From assembly GCF_005116475.1 (NCBI RefSeq), contig NZ_SWBO01000003.1, positions 372,001-436,000 of the forward strand: DNA of 64,000 nt. The letters run 5' to 3'. The position numbers and the translations under genes are program-made. The notes under the pieces were generated by a model that searched no databases, had not been told where the DNA came from, and saw only the letters and a program-made list of their open reading frames with translations. The stretch's first letter is position 1. Each line of letters begins with the position of its first letter. This DNA is from Pedobacter cryotolerans (GTDB lineage Bacteria; Bacteroidota; Bacteroidia; Sphingobacteriales; Sphingobacteriaceae). Shown in pieces: positions 9,604-18,770 of this stretch.

Positions 9604-12600
9604 TTAACCTAATAAAGGAAAATTTAAATAGAAGGTTGTTCCTTGGTTCTCTACAGAATTAAATTCAATGGTGCCGCCTGCGTTTTCAATTGCTTGTTTT
9701 ACAAAAGCTAAACCTAAACCAGTACCTGATGATTTAGTGGTAAAGTTTGGAACAAATATTTTGTCTTTTAAATGATCGCTAATTCCTTTTCCATTGTCTT
9801 CTACCTCAACGTAAACGCGTTTATCGTCATTAATTATTTTAATTCTAACTACACATTTAGTCTTTCCTTCACTGGCTTCAATTGCATTTTTTAAAAGATT
9901 ATTGAACGTTCGCAGCAGCTGATCCTTATCGCCCATAACCATAGCATTTTTGTTTGTACGGTTTAAAATATTGAGCTCAACATTTTCAGAAGAATTAAAA
10001 ACAGCTATAGCCTGCTCAACAATTGGCACTAATGCTAAAGCTTCTAATTTTGTATCAGGCATTTTAGCAAAATTAGAAAACTCTGATGCGATGGTTGCTA
10101 AACTATCAATCTGTTCGATAAACGACTTATTAAAACTTGCAAATTTCTTCTCAAAATTAGGGTCATTTTCTTTCCATGATTTTTCTAAAAGTTGCACACC
10201 TAATTTAAGTGGTGTTAATGGATTTTTAATTTCGTGGGCAACTTGCTTAGCCATTTCTCGCCATGCACTTTCTCTCTCAGAACGAGCTAATTTTACAGCA
10301 CTTAACTCTAAAGCGGCAATCATTTTATTATATTCTTTAACCAAGAGACCTATCTCATCTTGCCTATGCCAAACTATAGGCTGGTTCTTTTGACCGAGCT
10401 TTGTTCGCTTAATATTTTCTTGTATAAACGTAAGTGGACTTGTAATTTGATTAGCCAAAAACACAGCTAATACACCAATTAAAACAAATACAAGCGCATA
10501 AATATTAATTAAAGTATTGATAAAAAGCCCTATTTTATCATTATAATCGGCTTCATTTTCATAATATGGCAAACCGATATAAGCTACAGTTTGGTTTTGT
10601 GCATTACGTATTGGTGCATACGCTGCAGCATAAGTAAAATCGCCAATTTTTTCTGCGGTATTTAAAAATTCTGAACGTTGGAGCTTACTTAAATTAATAT
10701 ATGCCATTGGGCCCATCATTTTACCCAAAATACCATAATCGTACATTTTAGGTAATGATGTTAACAAGAGCTTTCCATCAATACTATAAAGATTTAAATA
10801 GGCTGCATTTACATCAGCAAACTGATTAAATTCGTAACCAGCTTTATCATCAAACCTTAAACCAGAGTTTAATATCTGCTTTTGATAAGATAGCTGTACC
10901 TTTCTAATTTTTTCTCTGATCGATTCTTTTTGCTGTTTTTGGTATTCATTTTTAATGTATGAAAAGGTTGTCCACCCAACAATTAATAACGTTGCTACAA
11001 CAGACAATACAACAGAAAGTTGAATACGTGTTTTATATAAAATTTTATTGGCATTAATCATTAAATACCTGTTGATGTTAAACCAACCAGCCTTACTATC
11101 TTCTAAGTTTTTGGCAACCCATAAAATAACGTAAATTGTAATTCCGAATAATATAAAAACCAAAAAGAAAAACGATAGTGTAGCTAAACGTACTACATAA
11201 GGCATTTTTTCTTTGCTAATTACAATTAATTTTGAGTTATCATATTTCCTGATGGCATGACTATAACTGATGTTATTTGCTTCCTCATTTTCAAAAACAA
11301 CGTCATTTAAAACCCCTTTAAATTGGTTTTCATTTACCATTGGGTAAGTAAACTTACCCGATTGACTATAGAGTTTATTGTTTTTATAAAAGGCTAAAGA
11401 ATATTCACTAAAATCTTCATCACTCTTTAACTTTCCATCTATTAACAATTCTGGAAAGCGAGAATTATAATCATAAGATTGAGAGGTAAGTTCAATAATT
11501 AATGTACCCATATAATTCTCAGCATTAAAAACCGGAATTATACCAAAGTAATTTTGATAGCCAAAAGTATCGTTTATGCGATAAAAATAAGCAGTTTCTG
11601 CAGTTTTTATAGCGCCAGATTTTACGAGATCTTTGTATTTATTAATAGATAAAGAATTAACATCGCTTCTTAAACTTTCATCATTGGCATTGTATTCATA
11701 CATTTTATATTCAAACCTCGATAAATAACCATCTAAATATTTTTTAGTGATGTAATTATGAAAACTTACCGTTTGAAGTGAGTTAGGGTTTTTAAAGTAT
11801 TCGGCTACTAATGAATCTTTTGCTATACTGAGCTCAAAACTATTGATCGCATTAATAACCTTCGGATCGTCAGAATTTTCAAGTTTTAAAGCAATTGCCC
11901 TTCTCGTATTACGCTCTTTAATATCAATAAATTTGGTATACTTAAGCGAAGTTAAAAAAGCAATACACAAGAAAAGAATAGCGAATACGCCAATGGAAAA
12001 CTGTCTTTTTTGAATGTAATTATTATAGCCTAAAACAAATATTAACAAGGCATATACTAAAAAGAAAACCGTAAAGTCATCCACCAGTTTATATACAAAA
12101 CAAGCAGAAAGCAATGTTAAAAAGATAATTAATCGTTCCTTATTAGTTACATTTAATTGTTTACTTAGCTCTAAAAAAACATTGATGATTAGATAAAAAG
12201 CAAACCACGATAAGCACAATATTAATATACTAATCCAACTAATGTAACCAAGGTTAATGATATTGGTAATATCAAAATTGATTTTTGAATTATTGATAAG
12301 CCCGAAAAAGACTTCATCAATAATTAGCGCAATTAATGCCAAAAACAATAATACCACAATATGAAAGCTAAAAGCAAAAATTTTACTTTGCTGAAACCAA
12401 TTTGAAAATGTGTATTCGAAACGATGGATATAGATAAAAAGTGAAATCCAAGTTATAGAAATAACATGTAAGAGTAAATCGCCTAGCGAAGGCAAAAATT
12501 CACTTTGTGCATAAATTGAAGGACTAAAAATATCTAACGTAAATTGGTGATTAAACCAAAAAAACTGTAAATCGGTTAATCTAAATGCGAAAAAGAATAT

Positions 12601-13338
12601 CATTAGCACTACTGTACCTGCAACTAAAAAACCTTTTCGTGCCAAATAATTGGCGTAAGAATTTACGAATAGGCATATACAAAACAGCCCAATTACCCAA
12701 AGCCATACTTGTACTGTTGCATAAATGTTTTTAGAGAACTCATCGCTTAATTTAACTGCAAAAAGGTAATCTTTACTTAAATTAAATATTTCTTTTGTGT
12801 TTTTATCGGTAAATGCGGCTAAGTCTAAACTATTATTTGCAAAAAGCTCTGGAACAATACTATTTTTTAGGTATTGATTTTCGATACTAAATTGGGTTTT
12901 AACTGTAATTAAGAAGATAAAAATGTATTGATTATCTGTTTTTTTTATTACCTCATAAAATCCATTTGCTAATGGCTGAAAAGAAGACCCTTCCTTTAGC
13001 CTATTTACATTTTGAGGAAAACTTTTAATTGAGCTCCAAAACTGAAGTTCATCATTTTTATAAATCAATAAATTGATCCCGTTGTTACGGTAAGTATCTA
13101 TAAAATTTAAGGCTAAAACACCGTTTGTATGGTAAGTTTTTAATTCATTTAACCGATCATTATTAGTTAAAAAGCCTTGAACGATGTTTTCTTTAACCGC
13201 TAAATTTTTCTGTAAACTTTGAGCTTCATGCAATAGGAGGTCGTTTTGGGTAATCGAATTGTTTAAAGACAATGCGGTAGCAATACAGCAAATGCCTAAA
13301 ACCAATAACAAAAACCTTATTTTTCCTCCTACACTCAA
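9604..13338 (-). CDS. Large membrane sensor histidine kinase (NtrY-like core)
   Basis: At 1244 residues this is unusually long for a histidine kinase. The N-terminal half has many transmembrane helices (around residues 7-25, 205-260, 280-480, then near 735 and 800). A HAMP-like segment follows the last helix (LANQITSPLTFIQENIKRT). The phospho-acceptor is about His1035 in the box AHEIKNPLTPLKLG. The ATPase domain shows the N-box (LLKNAIEAS), DNGKG and GTGLGLA motifs. The HExxNPLTPLKL form resembles NtrY-type kinases. No response regulator lies next to it. Its start is 11 bases after the fabD stop, so the two are probably co-transcribed. Confidence 0.92.
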   Translation of the reverse strand: MSVGGKIRFLLLVLGICCIATALSLNNSITQNDLLLHEAQSLQKNLAVKENIVQGFLTNNDRLNELKTYHTNGVLALNFIDTYRNNGINLLIYKNDELQFWSSIKSFPQNVNRLKEGSSFQPLANGFYEVIKKTDNQYIFIFLITVKTQFSIENQYLKNSIVPELFANNSLDLAAFTDKNTKEIFNLSKDYLFAVKLSDEFSKNIYATVQVWLWVIGLFCICLFVNSYANYLARKGFLVAGTVVLMIFFFAFRLTDLQFFWFNHQFTLDIFSPSIYAQSEFLPSLGDLLLHVISITWISLFIYIHRFEYTFSNWFQQSKIFAFSFHIVVLLFLALIALIIDEVFFGLINNSKINFDITNIINLGYISWISILILCLSWFAFYLIINVFLELSKQLNVTNKERLIIFLTLLSACFVYKLVDDFTVFFLVYALLIFVLGYNNYIQKRQFSIGVFAILFLCIAFLTSLKYTKFIDIKERNTRRAIALKLENSDDPKVINAINSFELSIAKDSLVAEYFKNPNSLQTVSFHNYITKKYLDGYLSRFEYKMYEYNANDESLRSDVNSLSINKYKDLVKSGAIKTAETAYFYRINDTFGYQNYFGIIPVFNAENYMGTLIIELTSQSYDYNSRFPELLIDGKLKSDEDFSEYSLAFYKNNKLYSQSGKFTYPMVNENQFKGVLNDVVFENEEANNISYSHAIRKYDNSKLIVISKEKMPYVVRLATLSFFFLVFILFGITIYVILWVAKNLEDSKAGWFNINRYLMINANKILYKTRIQLSVVLSVVATLLIVGWTTFSYIKNEYQKQQKESIREKIRKVQLSYQKQILNSGLRFDDKAGYEFNQFADVNAAYLNLYSIDGKLLLTSLPKMYDYGILGKMMGPMAYINLSKLQRSEFLNTAEKIGDFTYAAAYAPIRNAQNQTVAYIGLPYYENEADYNDKIGLFINTLINIYALVFVLIGVLAVFLANQITSPLTFIQENIKRTKLGQKNQPIVWHRQDEIGLLVKEYNKMIAALELSAVKLARSERESAWREMAKQVAHEIKNPLTPLKLGVQLLEKSWKENDPNFEKKFASFNKSFIEQIDSLATIASEFSNFAKMPDTKLEALALVPIVEQAIAVFNSSENVELNILNRTNKNAMVMGDKDQLLRTFNNLLKNAIEASEGKTKCVVRIKIINDDKRVYVEVEDNGKGISDHLKDKIFVPNFTTKSSGTGLGLAFVKQAIENAGGTIEFNSVENQGTTFYLNFPLLG

Positions 13339-13349
13339 CTGAAAAAATT

Positions 13350-14240
13350 TTAATTTATAACGTTTACCGCTGCACTACTAGTTTGTACTTCTCTACTTAC
13401 TTTTTTAACTAAACCTTGTAAAACATTGCCTGGTCCAACCTCAACAAAATCATTTCCTCCATCGGCAATCATGTTTGTAGCAGTTTGGGTCCATCTTACA
13501 GCGCCAGTTAATTGAGCTATTAAATTTTGCTTTATAACAGTAGTATCTGTAGTTGGCTGTGCATTTACATTTTGGTAAATTGGGCAAATTGGCGATGCAA
13601 TATTTGTGGCCTCAATTGCTGCTTGTAGCTCTACTTTTGCTGGCTCCATTAACGGCGAATGGAAAGCGCCACCAACATTTAATTTAAGCGCTCTTTTTGC
13701 TCCTGCTGCGGTAAGTTTTTCACAAGCTTCATCAATACCCTCAATACTACCTGAAATTACCAACTGACCAGGGCAGTTATAATTTGCCGGAACAACTACT
13801 GCATCAATACCCGCACAAATTTCTTCTACTACCTCATCTGCTAAACCTAAAATTGCCGCCATGGTAGATGGTTGCAATTCACACGCTTTTTGCATCGCGT
13901 TAGCACGTGCTATTACTAATCTCAAACCGTCTTCAAATGATAAGGCATTTGCAGCAACTAAAGCAGAAAATTCGCCTAATGAATGTCCTGCAACCATATC
14001 TGGCTTAAAGTCATCGCCTAAAACTTTTGCTAAAATAACCGAATGCAAAAATATAGCTGGTTGAGTTACGTTTGTTTGCTTTAATTCTTCATCAGTACCA
14101 CTAAACATGATATCGCTAATGCGGAAACCAATAATTTCATTCGCTTTTTCAAATAATTCTTTAGCCAATGGGTTTTCATAAAGATCTTTACCCATTCCTA
14201 CAAATTGAGCTCCTTGGCCCGGAAAAATATATGCTTTCAT
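13350..14240 (-). CDS. fabD: Malonyl-CoA:ACP transacylase
   Basis: This 296-residue enzyme loads malonyl groups onto acyl carrier protein for fatty acid synthesis. It has the N-terminal FPGQGAQFVGMG motif, the nucleophile in GHSLGE (Ser87), and the catalytic histidine in GAFHSPLM (His194). Length matches the family. It is the gene directly upstream of the large histidine kinase, with no other fab genes nearby, so it is separated from the usual fatty-acid cluster. Confidence 0.96.
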   Translation of the reverse strand: MKAYIFPGQGAQFVGMGKDLYENPLAKELFEKANEIIGFRISDIMFSGTDEELKQTNVTQPAIFLHSVILAKVLGDDFKPDMVAGHSLGEFSALVAANALSFEDGLRLVIARANAMQKACELQPSTMAAILGLADEVVEEICAGIDAVVVPANYNCPGQLVISGSIEGIDEACEKLTAAGAKRALKLNVGGAFHSPLMEPAKVELQAAIEATNIASPICPIYQNVNAQPTTDTTVIKQNLIAQLTGAVRWTQTATNMIADGGNDFVEVGPGNVLQGLVKKVSREVQTSSAAVNVIN

Positions 14241-14326
14241 ACCCCTTAATCTCCGCCGCGGCGGGGAAATTTATATCTGTTAAAAATTTGTTCAATTATC
14301 CAAAGCCCCATTAGGGGTTTGGGTTT
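14241..14326. repeat. Intergenic dispersed repeats (CCGCCGCGGCGG type and CCCCTAATGGGG type)
   Basis: The gap between fabD and folE contains a GC-rich palindrome CCGCCGCGGCGG near 14253-14264, also present near 48605-48616. Beside the folE stop is a degenerate copy of the CCCCTAAA/GGGG repeat (GCCCCATTAGGGGTTTGGG near 14304-14322). Both stand out against the AT-rich surroundings. Confidence 0.7.
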
Positions 14327-14962
14327 TTAGTGCAGATTTGCTGTGATTAACCTCAAAAACTCTGCTCTTGTTTTATCGTTACTTAAAAATCCGCCAGTAA
14401 AAGCAGAAGTGGTAGTAACCGAATTTTGTTTCTGCACACCACGCATAGCCATGCACAAATGCTTACATTCCATTACAACTGCTACACCTGTAGGTTGCAA
14501 GGTATTTTGTATGCAATCTCTAATTTCGTTTGTTAAGCGCTCTTGTACTTGTAGCCTGCGAGCAAAGGCATCAACTACCCTTGGTATTTTGCTCAAGCCT
14601 ACAATTTGTCCTTTCGGGATGTAGGCAATATGAACCTTACCAAAAAATGGCAACATGTGGTGTTCGCACATCGAAAATACTTCGATATCTTTTACCACAA
14701 CCATTTGGCTATAATCTTCTTCGAACATTGCAGAGCGAAGAATTTGAGCAGGATCTACATCATAACCATGTGTAAGATATTGCAATGCTTTGGCAACTCT
14801 TTCAGGAGTTTTCAACAACCCTTCACGCTCAGGATTTTCACCTAATTGTGTTAAAATATCTTTATAATGAGCAGCTACAGCAGTAACCTTTGATTCATCA
14901 TAACTTTCAATTTTTTGGTAACCCAAAGCTTCCTCGTCGTGATTGTGTTTATCGTTTTCCAT
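14327..14962 (-). CDS. folE: GTP cyclohydrolase I
   Basis: This 211-residue enzyme converts GTP to 7,8-dihydroneopterin triphosphate, the first step to folate and other pterins. The zinc ligands are visible in [10 protein letters not shown] (Cys99, His101-102 region) and [10 protein letters not shown] near residue 168. The N-terminal 20 residues are acidic and variable, as usual. It lies 29 bases downstream of a PTPS/QueD-type gene that uses its product, so the pair probably forms a pterin operon. Confidence 0.96.
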   Translation of the reverse strand: MENDKHNHDEEALGYQKIESYDESKVTAVAAHYKDILTQLGENPEREGLLKTPERVAKALQYLTHGYDVDPAQILRSAMFEEDYSQMVVVKDIEVFSMCEHHMLPFFGKVHIAYIPKGQIVGLSKIPRVVDAFARRLQVQERLTNEIRDCIQNTLQPTGVAVVMECKHLCMAMRGVQKQNSVTTTSAFTGGFLSNDKTRAEFLRLITANLH

Positions 14963-14991
14963 TAATTATACACGCTAAATACTGTTTTTTG

Positions 14992-15402
14992 TTAGCCTAA
15001 ATATTCTACAAAATTATTTTCTGTTTCATAAAGTTTAATGCTATGCAAAGTTGCACCGCCTTCTTGTATCAATGGCATTAAAATATTCCAAATTGCAATG
15101 GCTAAATTCTCTGTAGATGCCAACTGATCTTTCATAAAATCAACATCTAAATTGAGGTTTCTATGGTCAATTTTATCAACTACATTTTCGTTTATTATTT
15201 TTTTAAGCCATTTTAAATCAACCAAAAATCCAGTTTCTGGATTAATTTCGCCTTTTACAGTTACATAAAGTTGATAGTTATGCCCATGCCAATTCGGATT
15301 AGCGCATTTACCGTAAACTGCTAAGTTTTGCTCATCGCTCCAATCCTTTCTGGCCAATTTATGAGCAGCATTAAAACTTTCTTTTCTCGTTATATAAATC
15401 AT
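14992..15402 (-). CDS. queD: 6-carboxytetrahydropterin / 6-pyruvoyltetrahydropterin synthase
   Basis: This 136-residue enzyme belongs to the PTPS/QueD family, which acts on dihydroneopterin triphosphate. The zinc histidines are His14 (NAAHKL), His39 and His41 (WHGHNY), and the catalytic cysteine is Cys33. The spacing Cys-x5-HGH (KCANPNWHGHNY) is closer to animal-type PTPS than to the Cys-x3-HGH of E. coli QueD, so the product could be a pyruvoyl- rather than a carboxy-pterin. Queuosine precursor synthesis is the more usual bacterial role. It precedes folE. Confidence 0.88.
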   Translation of the reverse strand: MIYITRKESFNAAHKLARKDWSDEQNLAVYGKCANPNWHGHNYQLYVTVKGEINPETGFLVDLKWLKKIINENVVDKIDHRNLNLDVDFMKDQLASTENLAIAIWNILMPLIQEGGATLHSIKLYETENNFVEYLG

Positions 15403-15420
15403 TGTTCAACAAATAAAAAA

Positions 15421-15449
15421 CAAATATACAGATTAAGCATCAAGCAAAA
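15421..15449 (-). promoter_or_regulatory. Candidate Bacteroidetes promoter for queD-folE
   Basis: On the - strand a perfect -7 box TATATTTG (complement of 15421-15428) lies about 20 bases before the queD start. A TTTTG at 15445-15449 could act as the -33 element, but at 16 bases the spacing is shorter than the usual 19-21. Confidence 0.4.
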
Positions 15450-15505
15450 AGCCTAATACAAAAAGGCAATCACATTTTATCGATCATTATTTTTAAATTA
15501 GCTGC

Positions 15506-16126
15506 ATGAAAGTACTCATAGTGGCTGCAACGGCTAAAGAAGTAACTCTTTTTGATGAGCATTTTAACCTCAGTGCAAATGATTTTGTGCAGCACCAAAA
15601 ATTTGACCTTTTAATTACCGGAGTAGGCATGACAGCCACTGCTTTTGCACTTGGCATACACTTAAAAAGTAATTATGATTTGGTTTTAAATGTTGGTATT
15701 GCTGGTTCTTTTAACCAAAACATCCCATTGGGAAGCTTAGTAAATGTAGTAAGTGATACTTTTGCAGAACTTGGCGCCGAAGATAACCATGCCTTTATAA
15801 CCATTGATGACTTGGGATTTGGCAAAAGTATGTACCATGCAAGTTTTGATTACAATGAATTGCCAAAAGTTAGCTCCATTACTGTAAACAAAGTACATGG
15901 TAACCAACTAAGCATTTCAGAGCTGCAAAATAGATTAACCATACAAACAGAAAGTATGGAAGGTGCGGCTGTATTTTATGCCTGCGAGCAATTAAATATG
16001 CCTTGTTTACAAGTTAGGGCAATATCTAATTATGTAGAGCCGCGTAACAGAGAAACTTGGCAAATAGGTTTGGCAATAAAAAACTTAAATAATTGGTTAA
16101 TTGATTTCGTTGAAACAATGGTTTAA
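15506..16126 (+). CDS. mqnB: Futalosine hydrolase
   Basis: This 206-residue nucleosidase of the MTA/SAH nucleosidase fold cleaves futalosine to dehypoxanthine futalosine in the alternative menaquinone pathway. The sequence shows the glycine-rich GVGMTATAFALG loop, NVGIAGSF and the TESMEGAAVFYAC active-site segment. It is 40 bases upstream of mqnD on the same strand, which confirms the pathway. Confidence 0.93.
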   Translation: MKVLIVAATAKEVTLFDEHFNLSANDFVQHQKFDLLITGVGMTATAFALGIHLKSNYDLVLNVGIAGSFNQNIPLGSLVNVVSDTFAELGAEDNHAFITIDDLGFGKSMYHASFDYNELPKVSSITVNKVHGNQLSISELQNRLTIQTESMEGAAVFYACEQLNMPCLQVRAISNYVEPRNRETWQIGLAIKNLNNWLIDFVETMV

Positions 16127-16166
16127 AAATGACTAACCGAAAAACTTTTAACTTTATTTTTACCGC

Positions 16167-17018
16167 ATGAAACTAACTCTTGGATTTTCGCCCTGCCCAA
16201 ATGATACGTTTATATTCGATGCTTTAATTCATGGTAAAATTGATACCGAAGGCCTAACTTTTGATGTTTCTTTTGATGATGTAGAAACATTAAACCAAAA
16301 AGCGATGCGTGGAGATTTAGATATTACCAAATTGAGTTTCCATGCTTTTGCACATGTGGTAAATGAATATGCTTTATTAGATGCTGGAAGTGCTTTGGGC
16401 TTTGGTGTAGGTCCATTGTTAATTTGCAAGAAAGAGCATATAGATCGCATCAACTCAAATCTCAAATCTCAAATCTCAAATCTCAAAATTGCCATCCCAG
16501 GCAAATACACTACTGCAAATTTTTTATTGGGTGTAGCTTATCCGCAACTGCGGGATAAAAAAGAAATGGTATTTTCTGAAATTGAAGATGCACTTTTAAA
16601 CGATGAAATTGATTTAGGCTTAATTATACACGAGAACAGATTTACTTATCAGGATAAAGGCTTACACAAAATAATGGATTTGGGTAGCTATTGGGAAAAA
16701 TTAACCAACTGTGCCATCCCTTTGGGCGGGATAGTAATTAATAGAAACTTACCAATTGATGTACAGCAAAAAGTAAATAGTTTGCTAAAAAAATCAGTTG
16801 AATATGCTTTTGCAAATCCTAAATCTAGTATCGAATTTATTAAACAACATGCCCAAGAAATGGATGAGGCCGTGATGTACAAACACATAGAATTATATGT
16901 AAATCAGTACTCGATTAATTTGGGCCAAGAGGGTAAAAAAGCAATTGATACTTTATTTGATTTGGCAATGAAGAATAAAGTAATCCCTCAAATTACTAAA
17001 AATTTATATATCGATTAA
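16167..17018 (+). CDS. mqnD: 1,4-dihydroxy-6-naphthoate synthase
   Basis: This 283-residue protein acts late in the futalosine menaquinone route. The N-terminus KLTLGFSPCPNDTFIFDALI is the family hallmark; DITKLSFHAFAHV and GKYTTANFLL follow. The segment near residues 96-107 (INSNLKSQISNLKI) is encoded by a 7-bp tandem repeat and looks like a family-specific loop extension. The gene converges with a lipoprotein gene, one base between stops. Confidence 0.95.
   Translation: MKLTLGFSPCPNDTFIFDALIHGKIDTEGLTFDVSFDDVETLNQKAMRGDLDITKLSFHAFAHVVNEYALLDAGSALGFGVGPLLICKKEHIDRINSNLKSQISNLKIAIPGKYTTANFLLGVAYPQLRDKKEMVFSEIEDALLNDEIDLGLIIHENRFTYQDKGLHKIMDLGSYWEKLTNCAIPLGGIVINRNLPIDVQQKVNSLLKKSVEYAFANPKSSIEFIKQHAQEMDEAVMYKHIELYVNQYSINLGQEGKKAIDTLFDLAMKNKVIPQITKNLYID
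16454..16488 (+). repeat. 7-bp tandem repeat (CTCAAAT) inside mqnD
   Basis: Four perfect copies of CTCAAAT and a fifth copy with one mismatch run head to tail. The unit is not a multiple of three, so gain or loss of one copy would shift the mqnD reading frame. Confidence 0.95.
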
Positions 17019-17019
17019 T

Positions 17020-17397
17020 TTATTGAGAGCAAGGTCCTTCGGGAATTTCTTTACTAATTTTAATCAACTTTGTTACTACCATTGTAGAATCGTAATCGGC
17101 GTTAATAGAGGTATCAGATTTTACGAAATGACATTCTGCTTCTATGTAAACCGGGGTATAAGGCTTTTCGAAACCTAAGTTATTGTAGGCTAGTTCTAAG
17201 GTTTTGGCGCTATCAGCCACCCAATATTCTTTATTTTCTATACAATCGGTAAAAGACTTAATTTCTGGACCAAAACTATATAATCCTTTTATAATAGTTG
17301 GTTTACTCTTCTCATCAACTTTTTTCTCATCACTGCATGAGTATAACAAAAAGATTGTTGCAAAGAAAGCGATAAATAGTTTTTTATAGGTATTCAT
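17020..17397 (-). CDS. Small hypothetical lipoprotein
   Basis: This 125-residue product has a lipoprotein signal peptide with the lipobox cysteine at residue 21 (FLLYSCSDE). The mature part has no family I recognise; it contains three further cysteines (FTDCIENK, EAECHF, GPCSQ). It begins 4 bases after the stop of the upstream LolC/E-like permease gene on the same strand, so the two are probably co-transcribed and may act in the same envelope process. Confidence 0.75.
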   Translation of the reverse strand: MNTYKKLFIAFFATIFLLYSCSDEKKVDEKSKPTIIKGLYSFGPEIKSFTDCIENKEYWVADSAKTLELAYNNLGFEKPYTPVYIEAECHFVKSDTSINADYDSTMVVTKLIKISKEIPEGPCSQ

Positions 17398-17401
17398 GTC
17401 T

Positions 17402-18634
17402 TTATAGATCTTTATTTAAATGGTCTATCTTCTTTACGCTTAAATTTGATGCCAAAGCCGATGCAATGAAAGAAAAAATACTAACAGTTACAAAAACAAG
17501 TACAAAATCGTTTAGTTTAAACGCAATTGGATATGCGTTTGATACCAATAGATTTTCTTCTCCCATTTTAAAATAACCTGTACGCTGCTGAAACAAACAA
17601 AAAAGAAAGCCAAATAATAACCCAAATATACAGCCAGATAATGTAATCATCATTCCTTCTAATAAAAATATTTTTTTGATGAGTTTTTTGCCTGCTCCCA
17701 AACTATGCAAAATGGAAATATCTTTTAACTTATCAATCACCAACATGGTTAAAGAGCCTATAATGTTAAAAATTGCAATAATAAGTATGAAAGTTAAAAT
17801 GATATAAACCATCCATTTTTCAGATCCTAAAACATTATAAAGTGCCTGATTTTGCTGCACTCTATCCTTCACAATAAATTGTTCTCCTAATTTTTCAGCA
17901 ATCTCATTTTTTAGCTTTTCGGCATCAACCCCATCCTTTACATTTATTTCTATTGCAGTAACATTTTTCTCTTCAGTAAATAATTTTCGAGCAAATGATA
18001 TAGGTACAATCATAATGTTATCGAACTCTTGTTGTACCTCAAATACCCCAGCAGGAGCAATATTTAGTACAGTAAAATCATCCATCGGATTAATAGAGCC
18101 AGCTTTAATATCCTTTTTTGGCGAATAAACTTGTAATTGTTCAAAAGGATCGGCTACATTAACACCTAAGTATGCTTGCAGTGCCGAACCAATAACTGCG
18201 TTTGCACCGCTTTTATTTTCGATTACAAAACTTCCATCAACCATAATGGTATCTAAACTTTTATTTTTTAAAAAGTCGTTACTTACACCTTTTATTAGCG
18301 CTGGTTGTTGTTTGTCATTATATCTTATCAGTGCATTTTCTGATAAAACTTCGGTAAATGAAGCCACCGATTTGTTGTTTTTTAGGGAAAGAAAATAAGT
18401 TGTATTCGGATCGAAAGATTTACCCTGTGCAGGAGCGATTAATATTTGTGGGGTAATGGTATTAAACATTTTTAACACCATCTCCTCAAACCCGTTAAAC
18501 ACCGAAAGGATAATAATTAACGCCGTGCTACCAACAAAAACACCCAATACAGATATTGCAGAGATGATATTGATGGCATTGGTAGATTTTTTTGCAAAAA
18601 GATACCTTTTGGCGATGTAGAATGCGGTGTTCAC
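17402..18634 (-). CDS. FtsX-like ABC transporter permease (LolC/LolE type)
   Basis: The 410-residue protein has the standard layout of the family: one N-terminal transmembrane helix (ISAISVLGVFVGSTALIIILS), a periplasmic MacB-like domain to about residue 270, and three C-terminal helices (MVYIILTFILIIAIFNIIGS, then two more). Lipoprotein-releasing permeases move lipoproteins from the inner membrane to LolA. No ATPase gene is adjacent, so it must pair with a subunit encoded elsewhere. The neighbouring lipoprotein gene fits but proves nothing. Confidence 0.9.
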   Translation of the reverse strand: MNTAFYIAKRYLFAKKSTNAINIISAISVLGVFVGSTALIIILSVFNGFEEMVLKMFNTITPQILIAPAQGKSFDPNTTYFLSLKNNKSVASFTEVLSENALIRYNDKQQPALIKGVSNDFLKNKSLDTIMVDGSFVIENKSGANAVIGSALQAYLGVNVADPFEQLQVYSPKKDIKAGSINPMDDFTVLNIAPAGVFEVQQEFDNIMIVPISFARKLFTEEKNVTAIEINVKDGVDAEKLKNEIAEKLGEQFIVKDRVQQNQALYNVLGSEKWMVYIILTFILIIAIFNIIGSLTMLVIDKLKDISILHSLGAGKKLIKKIFLLEGMMITLSGCIFGLLFGFLFCLFQQRTGYFKMGEENLLVSNAYPIAFKLNDFVLVFVTVSIFSFIASALASNLSVKKIDHLNKDL

Positions 18635-18662
18635 GCTGTAAAGATAAGGAAAAACGGTTAAG

Positions 18663-18768
18663 CTACTTTGACAAATTTGTAGGCTACTGGTTATTAATTT
18701 GTCAAAGTTATGATCTTGCTAACTTTGACAAACTCCAATCATAGTGCTTATAAAGTTTGTCAAAGTAG
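18663..18768. repeat. Four alternating copies of ACTTTGACAAA (nested inverted repeats)
   Basis: CTACTTTGACAAA (18663-18675) is an exact inverted match to TTTGTCAAAGTAG (18756-18768). Between them TTTGTCAAAGTTA (18698-18710) and TAACTTTGACAAA (18720-18732) form a second exact inverted pair with a 9-base loop. The four 11-base cores alternate in orientation and fill the gap between the permease and MBL hydrolase genes. Confidence 0.95.
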
Positions 18769-18770
18769 AA

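Noticed and set aside
9950..10393. 147-codon + strand ORF antisense to the histidine kinase gene
   Set aside because: It is a shadow of the conserved kinase core on the other strand and shows no family features.
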